NCBI GenBank assembly: GCA_002812745.2
Contig: NCSJ02000007.1
Location: 248,001-312,000 of the forward strand
Direction: 5' to 3'
Source: Scytalidium lignicola
Taxonomy: Eukaryota; Ascomycota; Leotiomycetes
Length of the DNA stretch: 64,000 bases
Of this stretch, positions 1 to 11,142 are shown in pieces. The notes below the pieces were generated by a model. The model did no database searches and was not told the DNA's origin. It saw only the letters and a program-made list of their open reading frames with translations. The stretch's first letter is position 1; every line of letters starts with the position of its first letter. The position numbers and the translations under genes are program-made.

Positions 1-611
1 CCACAATTATACTTGCCCGGTATGAGATTCATCGTTGACAATTTGTTATTTTCAGTATTGATACTAACATTCACAACCTAGAATACATTAGTTCTCTTAA
101 TTATCCACCACTCGTCTCCTCGGCGCTGCTCTCTGCTTTGAACAGCGCATCCGTTCCTGGAGTCATTTTCTTATCCTCTCTCTGCGACAAAACCCACGTC
201 ACTAACGTTATCTTAATCAGCACTCTTGGTTCCGCGATATCTGTTCTCCTTTTCTGGGGACTGTCAACTTCTATTCCACTGATTGCAATATTTGCTGTTA
301 GTTACGGCTTCTTCGCGGGAGGATTTACCTCCACATACGCTGGCACAGTTAAATCACTAATGGAAACGGCACCAAGATCTGAACCGGGGACTATAATGGG
401 CATGTTGAGCCTGGGCCGAGGTATTGGAAATGTGGTATGTGGGCCATTGAGCGAGTTATTGCTTAATAAAGGGACAGCCGATAGTGAAATCCACACGGCC
501 AGCCATAGTTTTGCGTATCAATCGGGATATGGGACATTGATTGCCTTCACTGGGGTAACTGCTGCTATGGGGATGTGTGGCTGGGTTGCAAAGGTTTTAA
601 AAGTCTTTTAA
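1..611 (+). CDS. MCT-type MFS transporter, C-terminal part (5' end outside window)
   Basis: This is the 3' part of a major facilitator superfamily gene of the fungal monocarboxylate-transporter-like group, a plasma-membrane proton-coupled carrier. An intron runs from about 20 (GTATGA) to 81 (ACTAAC branch, CCTAG acceptor). The last exon, 82-611, is open to a TAA stop. It encodes the distal membrane helices: SALLSALNSASVPG, then a helix around VILISTLGSAISVLLFWG, then a glycine-rich helix with YGFFAGGFTSTYAG, then MGMLSLGRGIGNVVCGPLSE. This order and the arginine-containing loops fit the C-terminal six-helix half of fungal MCT homologues. The family assignment is good; the substrate is unknown. 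The protein ends soon after the last helix, as is usual in the family. Confidence 0.8.
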
Positions 612-1115
612 GAAAATTTAGCAGATTACAAGGGAGATATACACAGTGGAGTTTGGGGTCATATTCCGGAGTCTATTCGTAGTTGTAGTAGCTACAGCAA
701 TCGAAAAGAAGGAATTTCTGCCTTTCCAGCGCTCACAACCTAGGTGCCCTAACCTGAAAGAAAGAGAACTTCAAGGATATACTGTGCAATACACTCCTCA
801 AAATCGTTTGCCTAGTCTATCGAGTGGGTTTTAATATATCATGGAGGGAATAACAAAGACTACACTACATAATTAAAGCTGTAACTCTTTTAAACAAAAT
901 TGTACAAAAATGTTAGTAGAAGATCTTGTTATTTAGACTATAATATTACTTAAAATAAGATTCGAGTAAATCCATCTTTAAAAAAATTTAATCCACATGT
1001 ATCAGCTAGCGGAAATGTAACTCACCCTGAATAGAGCGGAGTCACGTGCTCTTATGTCTGAGTTAAAGTATGATTAGCCAAGATGTTAGATATAGCTAAT
1101 TTGATCTTTACAAGT
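612..1115. other. Intergenic, no gene seen
   Basis: AT-rich spacer between two convergent transporter genes. Short open frames here show no domain and no splice logic. It presumably holds the two 3' UTRs. Confidence 0.5.
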
Positions 1116-2914
1116 CTAGTATACATAGACAAATAACGGATTTTGTTTGTCTGTCAAATTCATGAATTCAACATTCTCTATAGCCGCATCCATTGCAGCA
1201 AGTCGTCTTGGTTCATTCTTTTTGTTCTTCCATGCCAAGAAGAATGTTAGAGCTAAATATGAGAATATGCAGAGACTAAGTGAAACGACGAGAGAACCAA
1301 TCCCAAGATCTGAAGCTTGTCAGCATTGACATTAATTAGCATTAGTACCAGTGTTACTCACAGTATCTAGGTGCTGTATTTGCCTTGTAGAATTGAGGCC
1401 CGGCAATGCTATTCTGTCAGTATTTTATAAACGAGACTATTTGAGGAAACAGGATTGAACTTACTTCCCAGCAGAATAGGCTATCATATTGATCGCATTT
1501 ATAGTCACTTTCTTCGTGTGGCCTGCAATATTGGCGGACAGAAGAGACAGAAGAAGCAGGTATGCAAGCGGATAGGCATAAATCTAAAACCGTTAGAAAA
1601 GAATATTCTTCCATGAGACATGTGTTCCAGCCTCTTACAATGTAGTAGCCCGCTAGCAAGCCTGCTTTATTACTATATGGCAATGCTAGAACCAGGATGC
1701 CCCCGAGAAGTGAAATCGCCAAAGAGAGTAAAATTCCATAAGTTCGAGTATTTGGAAACTTGGCGCAGACATATGTGAGACCGAAAATATNAAAAAAATT
1801 CAAATCCACCAGCAGGCATGGAAAGCTATGAGTTAGTGTTAGTATATTTTTAACATAACTGCATTATTTCCCAAGGGCTCTTACGAGTGTTGTTTCTAGA
1901 CTCGAGTATCCAAAGCCAGCAATGACTAGATTCCCGAAGGATGCAACAGAGTTGGGGATGTTGACGAGAAAGGAGATAAGGAACATCAGCCATGTCTTTA
2001 CGTCAGTTAATGCTTCGATGAATTGATTCTTCTTGAATTTGCTACTGTAAATTCCTGTATTGTTGTCTCTGATCATCTCAACGGCAATTCTCTTCTCATC
2101 ATCGTTGAGGAACCAGGCATGGAGCTGATTATCCGGCAGAGCGAAAAAGAGCAAGATAGACCAGAGCGTTGTCAATGCACCGGTGATAAGGAACATCCAC
2201 TTCCACGATGCGATATCAGATTTGATGTGCCCGAGACCGTAGGCTAGCAGACCCCCGACAATCTGGGCGATACCGTTGAAACTAAACCAGAAACCCAATC
2301 TGAATGGTTGCACTTTACGTGGCCACCAGGCAGCGTTGATGAGAATAAAAGCTGGGAAGGTAAGACCTTCAACGATTCCGAGAAAGAATCTCACAGCCAT
2401 CAACTTCGCCCAATTGTCACAGACTACGTGCATAAAGAGGACGATACTCCACAGGAAAACACAGACAGCCAAGCATTTGGATGCCGGGAACCGCTGTAAG
2501 ACCAAGCCTGAAAACGGCTGAGAAACCAGGTATCCGAAGTAGAAGATGCTGGACAGCCACGAGTAATCTGTGCCGTGAAGATGCGTCTCCGACTGGATGC
2601 CAAAGAGAGCTGCATAACTCAAGGTGGACTTGTCCAGAAACTGAAGCATCTCTGTGATGCTGTAAATGGCCACATAGTTAGTAAATACCCTCTTCGCGGT
2701 GGTGAAGGGGGACCTACGCCATCAGCGGCAGTAATGCAAGGTCAATTTTGTGCAGGACCCGTGCAAAGCTGGCGTCCGACAGATCGAGCTCGTTCTGGTC
2801 GACGCCTAGGACGGCTTTGAGGATAACATCGCCATCCACAGCCTCATCACGCGCTGTCTCAATGTTGTAAGTACTCGCTGGGCAAGTAACTGCCTCTGGA
2901 TTTTTTTCAGCCAT
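1116..2914 (-). CDS. DAL5-like MFS permease (anion:cation symporter family), six exons
   Basis: Plasma-membrane MFS carrier of the allantoate/DAL5 group, which imports small organic anions, vitamins or ureides. Start chosen at the first ATG (2914, MAEKNPEAV). Exons I read: 2914-2718, 2659-1885, 1825-1639, 1583-1465, 1408-1362 and 1315-1116. Evidence includes LHKIDLALLPLMA joining ITEMLQFLDKSTLSYAA, the WLSSIFYFGYLVSQPFSG helix, RFFLGIVEGLTFPAF, and the late helices AYPLAYLLLLSLLSANIAGHTKK and IAGPQFYKANTAP. The C-terminal tail carries a charged stretch and ends LTDKQNPLFVYVY. The N at 1791, in a T run on the coding strand, shifts the frame. Without it PAGGFEFFYIFGLTYVC reads through, so the gene appears intact. 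It is divergent from the aldolase-like gene at 3618. The transported substrate is not predictable. Confidence 0.85.
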
Positions 2915-3617
2915 GATGTTGGTGGGCTCTTTACTTTCTAGGACTTCACAATCGCTCACCTTCTGACTGTCGGACCCAAACGCGCTGCATCCCCATCGAT
3001 TTTATAAGTCCAGGTCTAAGCTGTTATCGTAGCTATAACATGCTTCGACAAGGATTTTCCCCAGTTCCTAAAGCTCGATGGTTGGTCAAGTGAGATATCG
3101 ACGATGGTCTATCACTCGGGAGTCGGGAGTCGGGATTCGGGTCCCAAACGGAATCTTATCTTTTATCTTTGTGGTGATAACATACAGCACTGTATTTACG
3201 CGATCTATCTTCAATCCACCCTTGATCAGCCTAAACACTGATCGTGTTAAGAGAAAACAGGAAAGACTATGATTCTGATATCTATTCCTTCCGGACATCG
3301 CGCCGTCACGATTTGATAGAGTATCTGTTCCTAGTCCGGCCGCAATTTTCTCCGCGGTGCTGGCCTCCCTATTCATCTAATCATCACTATTGGAAACTAG
3401 GGACTTCAAGGGTTTCGGCTCACGGCTCTCCGTGCATTTATTTTGGTGCTATTGGACGAAGATCCTGAGCTGCGTGGCCTGTGACTGGAGTACTTATGAG
3501 ATTGTGGATTAGTGACAAAAACTTCAATAGAACCTTCCTTCTTTCTCTCTAATATAACATTCCCATGCTCGTACAACCAGCTCAATCTACCACATCTGAA
3601 TAGAACATTTATTCACC
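2915..3617. promoter_or_regulatory. Divergent promoter region between permease and aldolase genes
   Basis: This 0.7-kb spacer separates two divergently transcribed genes and must carry both promoters. It contains one CGG-N12-CCG inverted pair at 3337-3354, the general form bound by dimeric Zn2Cys6 regulators; such a regulator gene lies at 5194. A single short match can occur by chance, so the site is only a suggestion. The 3' end next to 3618 is CT-rich, as in many fungal promoters. Confidence 0.3.
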
Positions 3618-4715
3618 ATGTACACTACCACGACCACTACCCAAACTGAGGCTGGAGCTGCACTGAATCTCAGGCCAGGAACGAAGAGCATCCTGAGCTT
3701 TGAAGAGGGTCGTCAAGTTCACCATATTCCCACATTCACAGACAAAAGTGCCGAGCGTCAATGGGCTAAAGAACAAATGGCAGGAGCTTTTCGTGTTTTT
3801 GCAAGGCTGGGTTGGGCCGATGGAACAGCAGGACACATCAGTCTGCGAGGTATATTAATTAGTCCGTATATGATGCTGAAGACTGACAAGGAGTATACAG
3901 ACCCTTTACACCCAGATCTGTTCTGGATTAGTGAGTTTCTCACGTTTCTAATTCTATTTACCCCCTGAAGATAAGCTAATTGGAGCATCAGATCCCTTCG
4001 CAAGACACTTTGGGATACTCAATGTCACGGATCTTGTACTAGTTAACAAATCTGGAGAAGCGGTAGAACCCACAAAATATACTGTCAATGCAGCAGGGTT
4101 TTCTATACACTCGGCATTACATATGGCACGCCCTGACGTCAATGTCGCCATTCATATGCATTCTCCTCATGGTCGCGCATGGTCTATATTTGGCAGGCCG
4201 ATAGAGATACTCACACAAGGTAGGGAAATGAAAAATATAACAATGAACATTTTACTGATGGAAAATTAGATGCTTGCTACTTTTATAATAACTTGTCTAT
4301 TTATGAAAGCTTCGGGGGAGCTGCAATGGCTTTAGAAGAGGGGAAACATATTGCAGAGGCATTGGGCCCTAAAAATAAATGCATGATCCTTCAGAATCAC
4401 GGGTACGCCACCACGTCTTGAGTTCAATAATACTTTACGTTTATTTCGATTTACTAATTTTGAGTGCCTTCAAGTATTCTTACATGTGGACAGTCAGTAG
4501 GTGAAGCTGCTGGCTTCTATATTGCTCTAGAGCGTGCCTGTGAGGCGCAGCTTCTGGCTGAAGCAGCTGCAGCTAACGGAATATCAAAGCGCTATATTGG
4601 GGAAACAGAGGCAGCCTATACTAACCAACTGGCTACCCCAGGGTTCATGTACATGCAGTTTCTTCCGGAATATGAGCGAGTCTTGAAAGAGACCAAAGGG
4701 GAATTTTTGGAGTAA
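3618..4715 (+). CDS. Class II aldolase/adducin-domain protein
   Basis: Cytosolic protein of the L-fuculose-phosphate aldolase/adducin fold, whose enzymes cleave or isomerise sugar phosphates using a zinc ion bound by histidines. Five exons fit: 3618-3849, 3901-3930, 3992-4219, 4270-4402 and 4476-4715. The joins give GHISLRDPLHPDLFWINPF, the usual N-terminal signature, and LQNHGILTCGQSVGEAA. Metal-type histidines are seen in MHSPHGRAWS (third exon) and in the NHG motif. The length of about 286 residues suits the fungal family. The start is the first ATG, followed by a threonine run. Many fungal members lack a proven substrate, so aldolase activity is inferred only from the fold. It shares a promoter region with the permease at 2914. 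Confidence 0.88.
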
Positions 4716-5193
4716 GGTCATTCTGAGCTAAAAACTATTAGACAACATAATTGCACTATCTACCTCCAGCATTTCAAAGCATTTATATATATATCGATTC
4801 ATATTTCAAATGAAGTCAAAAGAGCTCATATCTGTTCAAGCCAAATATTATGTATAGGTGTCGAATAATTATTTTGAAACCGCTAAGAAATAAATCAGCC
4901 ACGTTGATTGGATGATGGATTTATATTATACTGCCGATAACCGCCCCCTACTGGTGGATCTACCTTATCATTTCTATTTATCATAACCAAGCATCATGAT
5001 TGGACTATTTTATTAGTGCCACTTTGGTTAACCTATCTCGTGAAATAACGTAACTCCCACCTATCACCCTCACCTAAATAAACTCATCATACTGCGTGTG
5101 ATGGATTTCTATTTGATCCCAGATGAAGTAAGGTCTGACGCCTCCTTCGTATTCTCAAAGGCTTTCACAGGGTCGTGAGTCTAAGCTTACTCA
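4716..5193. other. Intergenic, no gene seen
   Basis: AT-rich spacer holding the 3' end of the aldolase-like gene and the promoter of the regulator that starts at 5194. No conserved frame or repeat was recognised. Confidence 0.5.
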
Positions 5194-7328
5194 ATGCGGC
5201 AATCCCCAAGGCCACGAGCATCCCAGGCCTGTGCCCGATGCAGGTATGCCTGTCTGTTGCTATCGGCTTGATTACTTGCCATCCAAGTGATTAGTTAAAC
5301 CATTAACTTGCGTTACTCCAGGTCTTCTCACCTCAAATGTCGCAACGATGGTTATACCCCTTGTCGTAGCTGTGAGCGTGTTGGTGCCCATTGCAAGTTC
5401 TTGCCAACTCGAAAGGAGCGGGCTCTTGCCCAGCGTCAAAGATCCAACCTTGTGTTAAATCCTCCTCTCACCCGAGAGTCGAATAGAAACAATGTCGCAG
5501 GTCAGACTTCTAACAGCACTAGAAATACTACTAGTCGGTCTTTTGAAGTCACTCCCGAGAATATCTTGCGTGGACACCGCACTTTTGCATGGGAACCTGA
5601 AGACCCCACCAATCATTTGGAATCTCTATACAGTGCGCAACTCTTATCGAAAGCTGTTGACCTCTTTTTTCACCATTTCTATACCGACCTACTTTTTTCG
5701 TTGCACGAACCATCTATTCGGTCGAATGCGAAGACTGGAGAGCTAAAGCCAATATTAGCTGTGGCTATATTAGCTCTCACCGCTCGATTCATGCCTGACT
5801 TAGTAGAATATCATGGCTCGGTGCAAAATGCTTGTGATTATTTCGCAAACGCCATTCGAGCAGAGCTTATTCTGGAAGCAGATAAGCCGTCTCTTGACAA
5901 AATACACTCATTGCTACTCCTAACCCTTCATGAATGGGGGTCTGGGAGAGGTGCAAGGGCGGTAAGTAGTTATTCACTGTTTCAAATATGAATCTAATAT
6001 ATCAGCAGTGGGTATATATAGGCGCATGCATCCGTTCAGCTCTGCTTTTACGCACCTTCCGGAAACAGACACCCCTGGCACCGCCATTCAATAAACCACT
6101 TGAGACACCTGAGGAGCGCATCGTAGAAGAAAGCCGAATTCGTGTTTTCTGGTCCATGACTCTCATGGAACAGTGTATGGCGAATGGGAAGCACCGTTCT
6201 CATCCCACGTATGATGAACAGAACAGCATTGGCAAACCTTCGTTTGAGGAAAACTTTCTCTGGGGAACCATACCTCACAGCACGATTGGACAGTCCTGGC
6301 AGCGTGAATCAGCACTGAACACTTGTGGGTCACACTCCAGCGAGAAGGCATGCTTGATATCTGCCGTAAGGAATTGGAATACCGTGAATCGATGGGTGTC
6401 TTCTGGTGGTGCAAAGCAGGAAAGAGAGCCTCCGTGGGCACAAAACTCACGTTTTAATCAACTTCGCAAACAGCTGCATCTATGGGAGGCCAATCTACCA
6501 TTGAAGCTGCAATACAACCCGAACGCCTTTGCGATTCATAATGTGAACAAGTTAGCTGGCCAGTATGGTTTTCTACATCTTGTGCACTATGCAAGTGTCA
6601 TCTTCCTTCACCGTGAGTATTTGGAGTTCTTCCCTGATAGACGGAAGCCATATGCTGGCCGCCTCACATCGCAGCTTGAGTCCCCAGCTGCTTCATCCTC
6701 GGTGCAAGAAGTCTTCTGGGCTATCTCATTGCAAGAACTCTTCACTGCCGCTTACCGAATTAACGAAATTCTCAGCGAACTCGAATCTCTTGGTGCATTA
6801 ATGAATACGCCGCTCGTTGGCTTCGCCGCTTTTACTGCCTCAACTATGAATATGTATCTCTCGATCTTTCATTGGGTCTGCCCTGATCTCGCCAAAACGG
6901 CACAAAAGCGCGCCGAAAGTGATGTGCGATATGTGAAACTTGTTCTAGCTGTCTGGCCTTTAGCACAGAAATGGTATGCTACAATCTTACGGTTATACGA
7001 TTCATACAAGTTATTACATATGAGCGAACGTACACCGCAAACACCACATGTGGTAGATACATTTCATAGTTTTGACCAGTCATTATTCGACTATGGTGAA
7101 ATCAAGCCAGGACCTGATGAGATGACAGCAATCGTAAGAGCAGCAAAGGCATATCGGACTGAGAATTCCGTGACTGGCGATGACGTTGTAGATGCTCAGC
7201 ATATGACCGGAGAATGGACTGCAAATACTCTTTCCGGGGATTTTGATTGGTCACTTGATATTGAGCAGGACCAGTACTGGGATCATATTACGGACGAATT
7301 TATTGGTATGATGGCGCGTTTTGAGTAG
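5194..7328 (+). CDS. Zn2Cys6 fungal transcription factor
   Basis: Nuclear regulator with an N-terminal binuclear zinc cluster and a fungal-specific middle domain. Exon 1 (5194-5243) starts at ATG, MRQSPRPRASQACARC. Exon 2 (5322-5961) continues RSSHLKC, giving C-x2-C-x6-C-x7-C-x2-C-x6-C. Exon 3 (6009-7328) joins as GARA-WVYIGACIRSALLL, the expected start of the fungal_trans core. Further core signs are ESRIRVFWSMTLMEQ and the long helical region up to about residue 600. The cluster sits within the first 50 residues and is followed by a basic, glutamine- and asparagine-containing linker. The gene lies between the aldolase-like gene and a flavin monooxygenase and may control both, which is inference. 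Its first intron lies inside the zinc cluster, a position common in this family. Confidence 0.9.
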
Positions 7329-7865
7329 TTGATAAAAGCAAAGCAGAGATAGGATAAATTATGTCAGATAATGGAGTATCCTTTTCCACCTCCCAGAAAC
7401 GTAGTTTATTAATGTTCTTCAATATAGCTGTGTACAGAACAACTATACATGTATAGGTCACTCTTGTAGTAATGTTGGTGCAACTGCCCTTGAAAGGTTA
7501 TATATGCTGTATAACGAATCTAAATCAGTGGATGGAGCTGAAGAGGATAAAGGAAACTAACAGCATCTTGGTTACTAAACAAAGTAATCAAGTCTAGGAT
7601 CAGTAAAGGCACTAAAATCGGAACGGTCATGGATGCCAGACTCTTAAGACTAAATGTGTCTTAGGCTAATCACTTTTAAGGGCAAAAACGTCCTAAGATT
7701 ATTAAAAATTTTAGGATAAGGACGGTAAATTTTAATGAGATAAACACAGGAAATGCCTCGTACGTGGCATCAATTCGGACAGTATGCATCTATGGTGAAG
7801 AGCCTCAGCCCCGGATTGTTTAGCTCTGGCCACTTAACGACTTTAGACATCAGACTCTAAACTAA
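7329..7865. other. Intergenic between convergent genes
   Basis: Spacer holding the 3' ends of the regulator (+) and the flavin monooxygenase (-). Around 7655-7730 there are short imperfect inverted words (GTCTTAGG / CCTAAGAT), possibly a decayed small element. No gene seen. Confidence 0.4.
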
Positions 7866-9047
7866 CTAGACCCGCAGCCCTGCTTCTTTTAAAAGTGGAA
7901 GAATGTTACTCCCAAAATATTCCAAATCGGACTTAAAATCATAAAAGCTAAGCTGCACACCATCGATACCAATTTGATGCAAAGCAAGAAGCTGCTCCAC
8001 GACCTGTTCAGGGGAACCAATAATCTCAATGTTTCCCCCAAGTCCCAGACCCTGCTTGTTTCTGGCATCCTTCCTCCCTTGCCAGGCGTGGGCATCACTG
8101 TCCCATGCCTTTGCATTGGTATTACCAAACGTGGCCTTACTATCCTGCTTCGGCTTTCCATCAGTAATACTCTGTGCATAAGCTTCAGCCTCCTCTGGCG
8201 TGTCTCGCGACACAATGATTGGGTTAATCAATGTCTTGATATTACGTCCTTTGGCTTTGGCTGCAGCTTTGATAATTGCGATGTGGTCGGGTAGTGTCTC
8301 TAAGGCACTGTCGATATGGGCTCCTCCTGGCGATGTGATAAAAATGAGGTCAGAATACTTGGCAGCAAAATCAATGCCAGCAGGTGAGCCGGTTGCATTA
8401 ACCAGAACTGGTCGGCCATAAAGTGGTTTAGGAGTTATCCAGGCGTTTTCCAGACGCCAGGGTGAAACTTTTCCCTCGTAAGACAAGTTCTCCGTCTCAC
8501 CCCAGAGGCTGTTGACGACGTCGAACAGCTCACCAGCCATATCATAGCGTTTGTCATGCTCGATACGCTGCCAACCAAACATCTCGTGCTCTACGGCACG
8601 GTGGCCAGTGACGATGTTGATTCCCCAACGGCCCTTAGCGATGTGGTCGAGCGTTGCCCCATATTTGGCAATATGAAGCGGATGTAATGGTCCATAGAGT
8701 ACATGCATAGTCGAAATCAGCAGGATGTCCTTGGTCACTGCGGCCATAGCACCAAGGGCAACAAACGCATCCAGCGAAGCTTCTCCATCGTAGCCTCCTT
8801 TTGGCAGCCACTGCGTGCGGCTAAAGGCGAGCTCGAAACCTAGGGCTTCAGCTTGACGAACAATACCGACGTTGTAGTCAAAGGACCAGCTGTTGCTAGA
8901 AGGGTAGCTAGAAATGTGGATGTCTTGTAGGTTCAGGAAGACTCCTAATAACAATGGCTGACGTGATGCTCGACTGAGAGGACTATCCGGGAAATCAAAC
9001 GGCCCCTTGAGGTTTGGGCCGTCCTGCCGTACCGATTTAGCTGCCAT
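7866..9047 (-). CDS. Luciferase-like (LLM) FMN-dependent monooxygenase
   Basis: Single-exon gene of 393 residues in the bacterial luciferase-like superfamily. It resembles the alkanesulfonate/dimethyl-sulfone monooxygenase (SsuD/SfnG) and NtaA/RutA groups. These flavin enzymes use FMNH2 and oxygen to cleave C-S or C-N bonds. Visible signatures are SWSFDYNVGIVRQAEALGF, the FMN-side segment GRWGINIVTGHRAVEHEMFG, HDKRYDMAGEL, SYEGKVSPWRLENAWITPKP and the C-terminal GSPEQVVEQLLALHQIGIDG. Length and order match fungal full-length members. There is no signal peptide, so it is probably cytosolic. A separate flavin reductase would be needed and is not seen nearby. The family is probably of bacterial origin in fungi, but transfer cannot be judged here. 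A role in sulfur or nitrogen scavenging is inference. Confidence 0.9.
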   Translation of the reverse strand: MAAKSVRQDGPNLKGPFDFPDSPLSRASRQPLLLGVFLNLQDIHISSYPSSNSWSFDYNVGIVRQAEALGFELAFSRTQWLPKGGYDGEASLDAFVALGAMAAVTKDILLISTMHVLYGPLHPLHIAKYGATLDHIAKGRWGINIVTGHRAVEHEMFGWQRIEHDKRYDMAGELFDVVNSLWGETENLSYEGKVSPWRLENAWITPKPLYGRPVLVNATGSPAGIDFAAKYSDLIFITSPGGAHIDSALETLPDHIAIIKAAAKAKGRNIKTLINPIIVSRDTPEEAEAYAQSITDGKPKQDSKATFGNTNAKAWDSDAHAWQGRKDARNKQGLGLGGNIEIIGSPEQVVEQLLALHQIGIDGVQLSFYDFKSDLEYFGSNILPLLKEAGLRV

Positions 9048-9622
9048 GGTTTATGTTATTGAAAGTTGGAGGAGGTGAACTCTTCAATTTAGTTCTTATT
9101 GTATTTCCTTAGTCTTGAGATTAGTCTTCACCAAGACACGATTGGCTGCAAAGTGCCATAAAATGGCGTGTGAATGGGGGTTAATTGCGAGCTATATCGA
9201 TGTTTAATGCCGTTGGTGGGATTCTGACGTTCGTGTGTCGGCTGCTGCTGGCCACACCATTTTCGCCTGGTTCAGGTAGTAAGTAGCATACAAGTGATCA
9301 ATAATAAGGGCCTTGCGCAACAGTATAAGTAGAATGTATTTTTCGTTATTTAACTCACATGAGTTGAGTACGAGGCTCCTATTTACAAAGGAAACGTTCA
9401 CGCTTATATATCTACTGAAATCCCTTCTGATCATCCTGGGTCATCGTGTTTATACAGAGCTCCCGATGATCCAGTATGACCCTGTGATGTCAAGAAGACA
9501 AAGGCTGAGTTAGAAGATCTCGTCAACACCTATGCTAAGAAGCACGTACCCCAGACAAGTCTCACTATAATGGCCTGAAGAATACACTCTTCGGCTAGAC
9601 GGAAAATGGCAAAGGCGTCTAG
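9048..9622. other. Intergenic / promoter of the flavin monooxygenase
   Basis: Contains the upstream region of the minus-strand monooxygenase gene. I see no further gene. Its right edge may hold the damaged upstream part of the eroded frame described next. Confidence 0.4.
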
Positions 9623-9865
9623 ATTCTACCTACCACTAAAGCCAACTTTGAACATTTCGAGGACATAGCTAGATCGCGGCAGATTATGAGGTTGGTCGGC
9701 ATAGAGTTTTTCGCGGATTGGAGAGACTCGGATAGAGCGAGAGCAGTGAAGGAAGCAGAGCCAAGGGCAATGGAGGAGGACAATGGAGCACGAGATCATT
9801 CCTAGACCCATTGATGCATGCAGAAAGGCCTTTCCTTTTGCAAACGCGTAAGTCACAGGGAAAAT
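9623..9865 (+). pseudogene. Eroded protein-coding relic, family not recognised
   Basis: A frame open from 9623 to a stop at 9803 reads ANFEHFEDIARSRQIMRLVG and then IEFFADWRDSDRARAVKEAE, with normal codon-like composition. Just upstream, in another frame, EEYTLRLDGKWQ is seen, and just downstream, in a third frame, RPIDACRKAFPF. These pieces look like one protein broken by indels. They may belong with the frame at 10065-10613, in which case that is the 3' part of the same broken gene. No domain was recognised. Confidence 0.3.
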
Positions 9866-10064
9866 GTACAATCACACATGAACTCGCAGTGTTGAGCGAG
9901 GAGGCAGTCTGATAGAAGGCATAACACAAGTTCGTACACCAAACTGTTGCCCATCGATTGAAGGCACTTGCAAAAGATGCCAGCCAGAAGACTACCAATC
10001 AACAGCGTGGTTCGTATGGTATCGACCCATCAAACGACAACTTCGTAGAGAAGCCACTCGTAGA

Positions 10065-10613
10065 ATGCCTGGACGAACGCCCTCCAACCAGGCCTTTTCC
10101 CTAGGTATTCCTTTATCCGGTAGATTCGAAATCAGTCTTCAAGACTTGGCCAATAGTCGTATGGTTGATCGATTTGTTCAAAAAATCCTTGAGAGCTGCC
10201 CTCCCTTCAACGAGCACAAAGATATCTCCACGGGTTCCCTTATAATCGATACTTCGCGTCTGGCGTACATCAGTAAGATGAAGAATGGAGTTTGCGCTTG
10301 GTGGGCATCTTGGGAAGCGCTGTTATTAGCAGACAACCTTACATCACTTTTGGGTGGAGAGAAGGCTTTGAACTTATGTTTATCTGTCGAGCGTACGCAT
10401 CAGTCTCCTGAGTCAGAGGCAAAGGCAAAGAGAGTTCGGCCGCGTATTCGGTCTTTAACGGACGATATCGTTGTCAAGAAAGCGCATAGTGGAGTAAAAA
10501 ATAAGCTAGTTAATAGAGGGATAATAGTAAAGGAGGAGGAGGTGATATTAAAGAAAGACCATGAGCTTGGTGAGGTTGAGTCGAATAATTTGATTGATAT
10601 AGAGGAGTTCTAA
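10065..10613 (+). CDS. Hypothetical protein, 182 residues
   Basis: An ATG-started frame with no recognised domain. The first 110 residues are mixed helical (ISLQDLANSRMVDRFVQKIL, WWASWEALLLADNL). The last 60 are strongly charged and lysine-rich, with AKAKRVRPRIRS as a possible nuclear signal and an acidic end (ELGEVESNNLIDIEEF). It could be the intact 3' remainder of the damaged gene beginning near 9.5 kb rather than an independent gene. No neighbour suggests a role. Confidence 0.4.
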   Translation: MPGRTPSNQAFSLGIPLSGRFEISLQDLANSRMVDRFVQKILESCPPFNEHKDISTGSLIIDTSRLAYISKMKNGVCAWWASWEALLLADNLTSLLGGEKALNLCLSVERTHQSPESEAKAKRVRPRIRSLTDDIVVKKAHSGVKNKLVNRGIIVKEEEVILKKDHELGEVESNNLIDIEEF

Positions 10614-11142
10614 GGTAAAGGGAAGCGTAAGAAGATATCTTCTATGCGTCATAAGCTGGGGATAGCCTAGAGTTAATTTAGTGCTGGTTTACCTTTCTAT
10701 TTTACTAAAATTCAAGTGCTAAACAAGCGTTTTTGGGTAAAATATAATATGATAGATGAGGCAAAATCGCTAATTTGATCTTTGCAGCTTTGTTTGGTAA
10801 CGGATATTCATGATTTTCACATAATTGAACAACCAAATGAAAGGTTTAGTCACTTTCTTTTGATTTTCCATTCATTTTGAATTACCGTTATTAATTTAAT
10901 TCGTGGGTACAAGTGTAGTTGTACTGTATTGCTGATGGATTAGTGGGGGTGGCTGCTTATCAGGCCTGGAAACGACTATTCCAGAAACCCGATAGTCTGG
11001 TCTTATGACCACTAGGAGATTGGGTTCGACAGTATATGGTAGAGCTAGTGGGCTTGATATCTATGAAAGTTAGAATATTTTTCCGATACACGGTACGGTT
11101 GTGCTCACTTCCTTTGTTCCTCTTAGCTGTTGCAATTCCATC
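10614..11142. other. Intergenic, promoter of the amidohydrolase
   Basis: AT-rich stretch (10680-10920), then a more balanced segment up to the amidohydrolase start. No gene or clear repeat seen. Confidence 0.45.

Noticed and set aside
9626..9998. Minus-strand frames opposite the eroded gene
   Set aside because: They are antisense to the better-supported + strand relic and show no domain.
10975..11040. Possible tRNA-like segment with GGGTTCGA
   Set aside because: The arms do not fold to a cloverleaf and the anticodon loop would have the wrong size.
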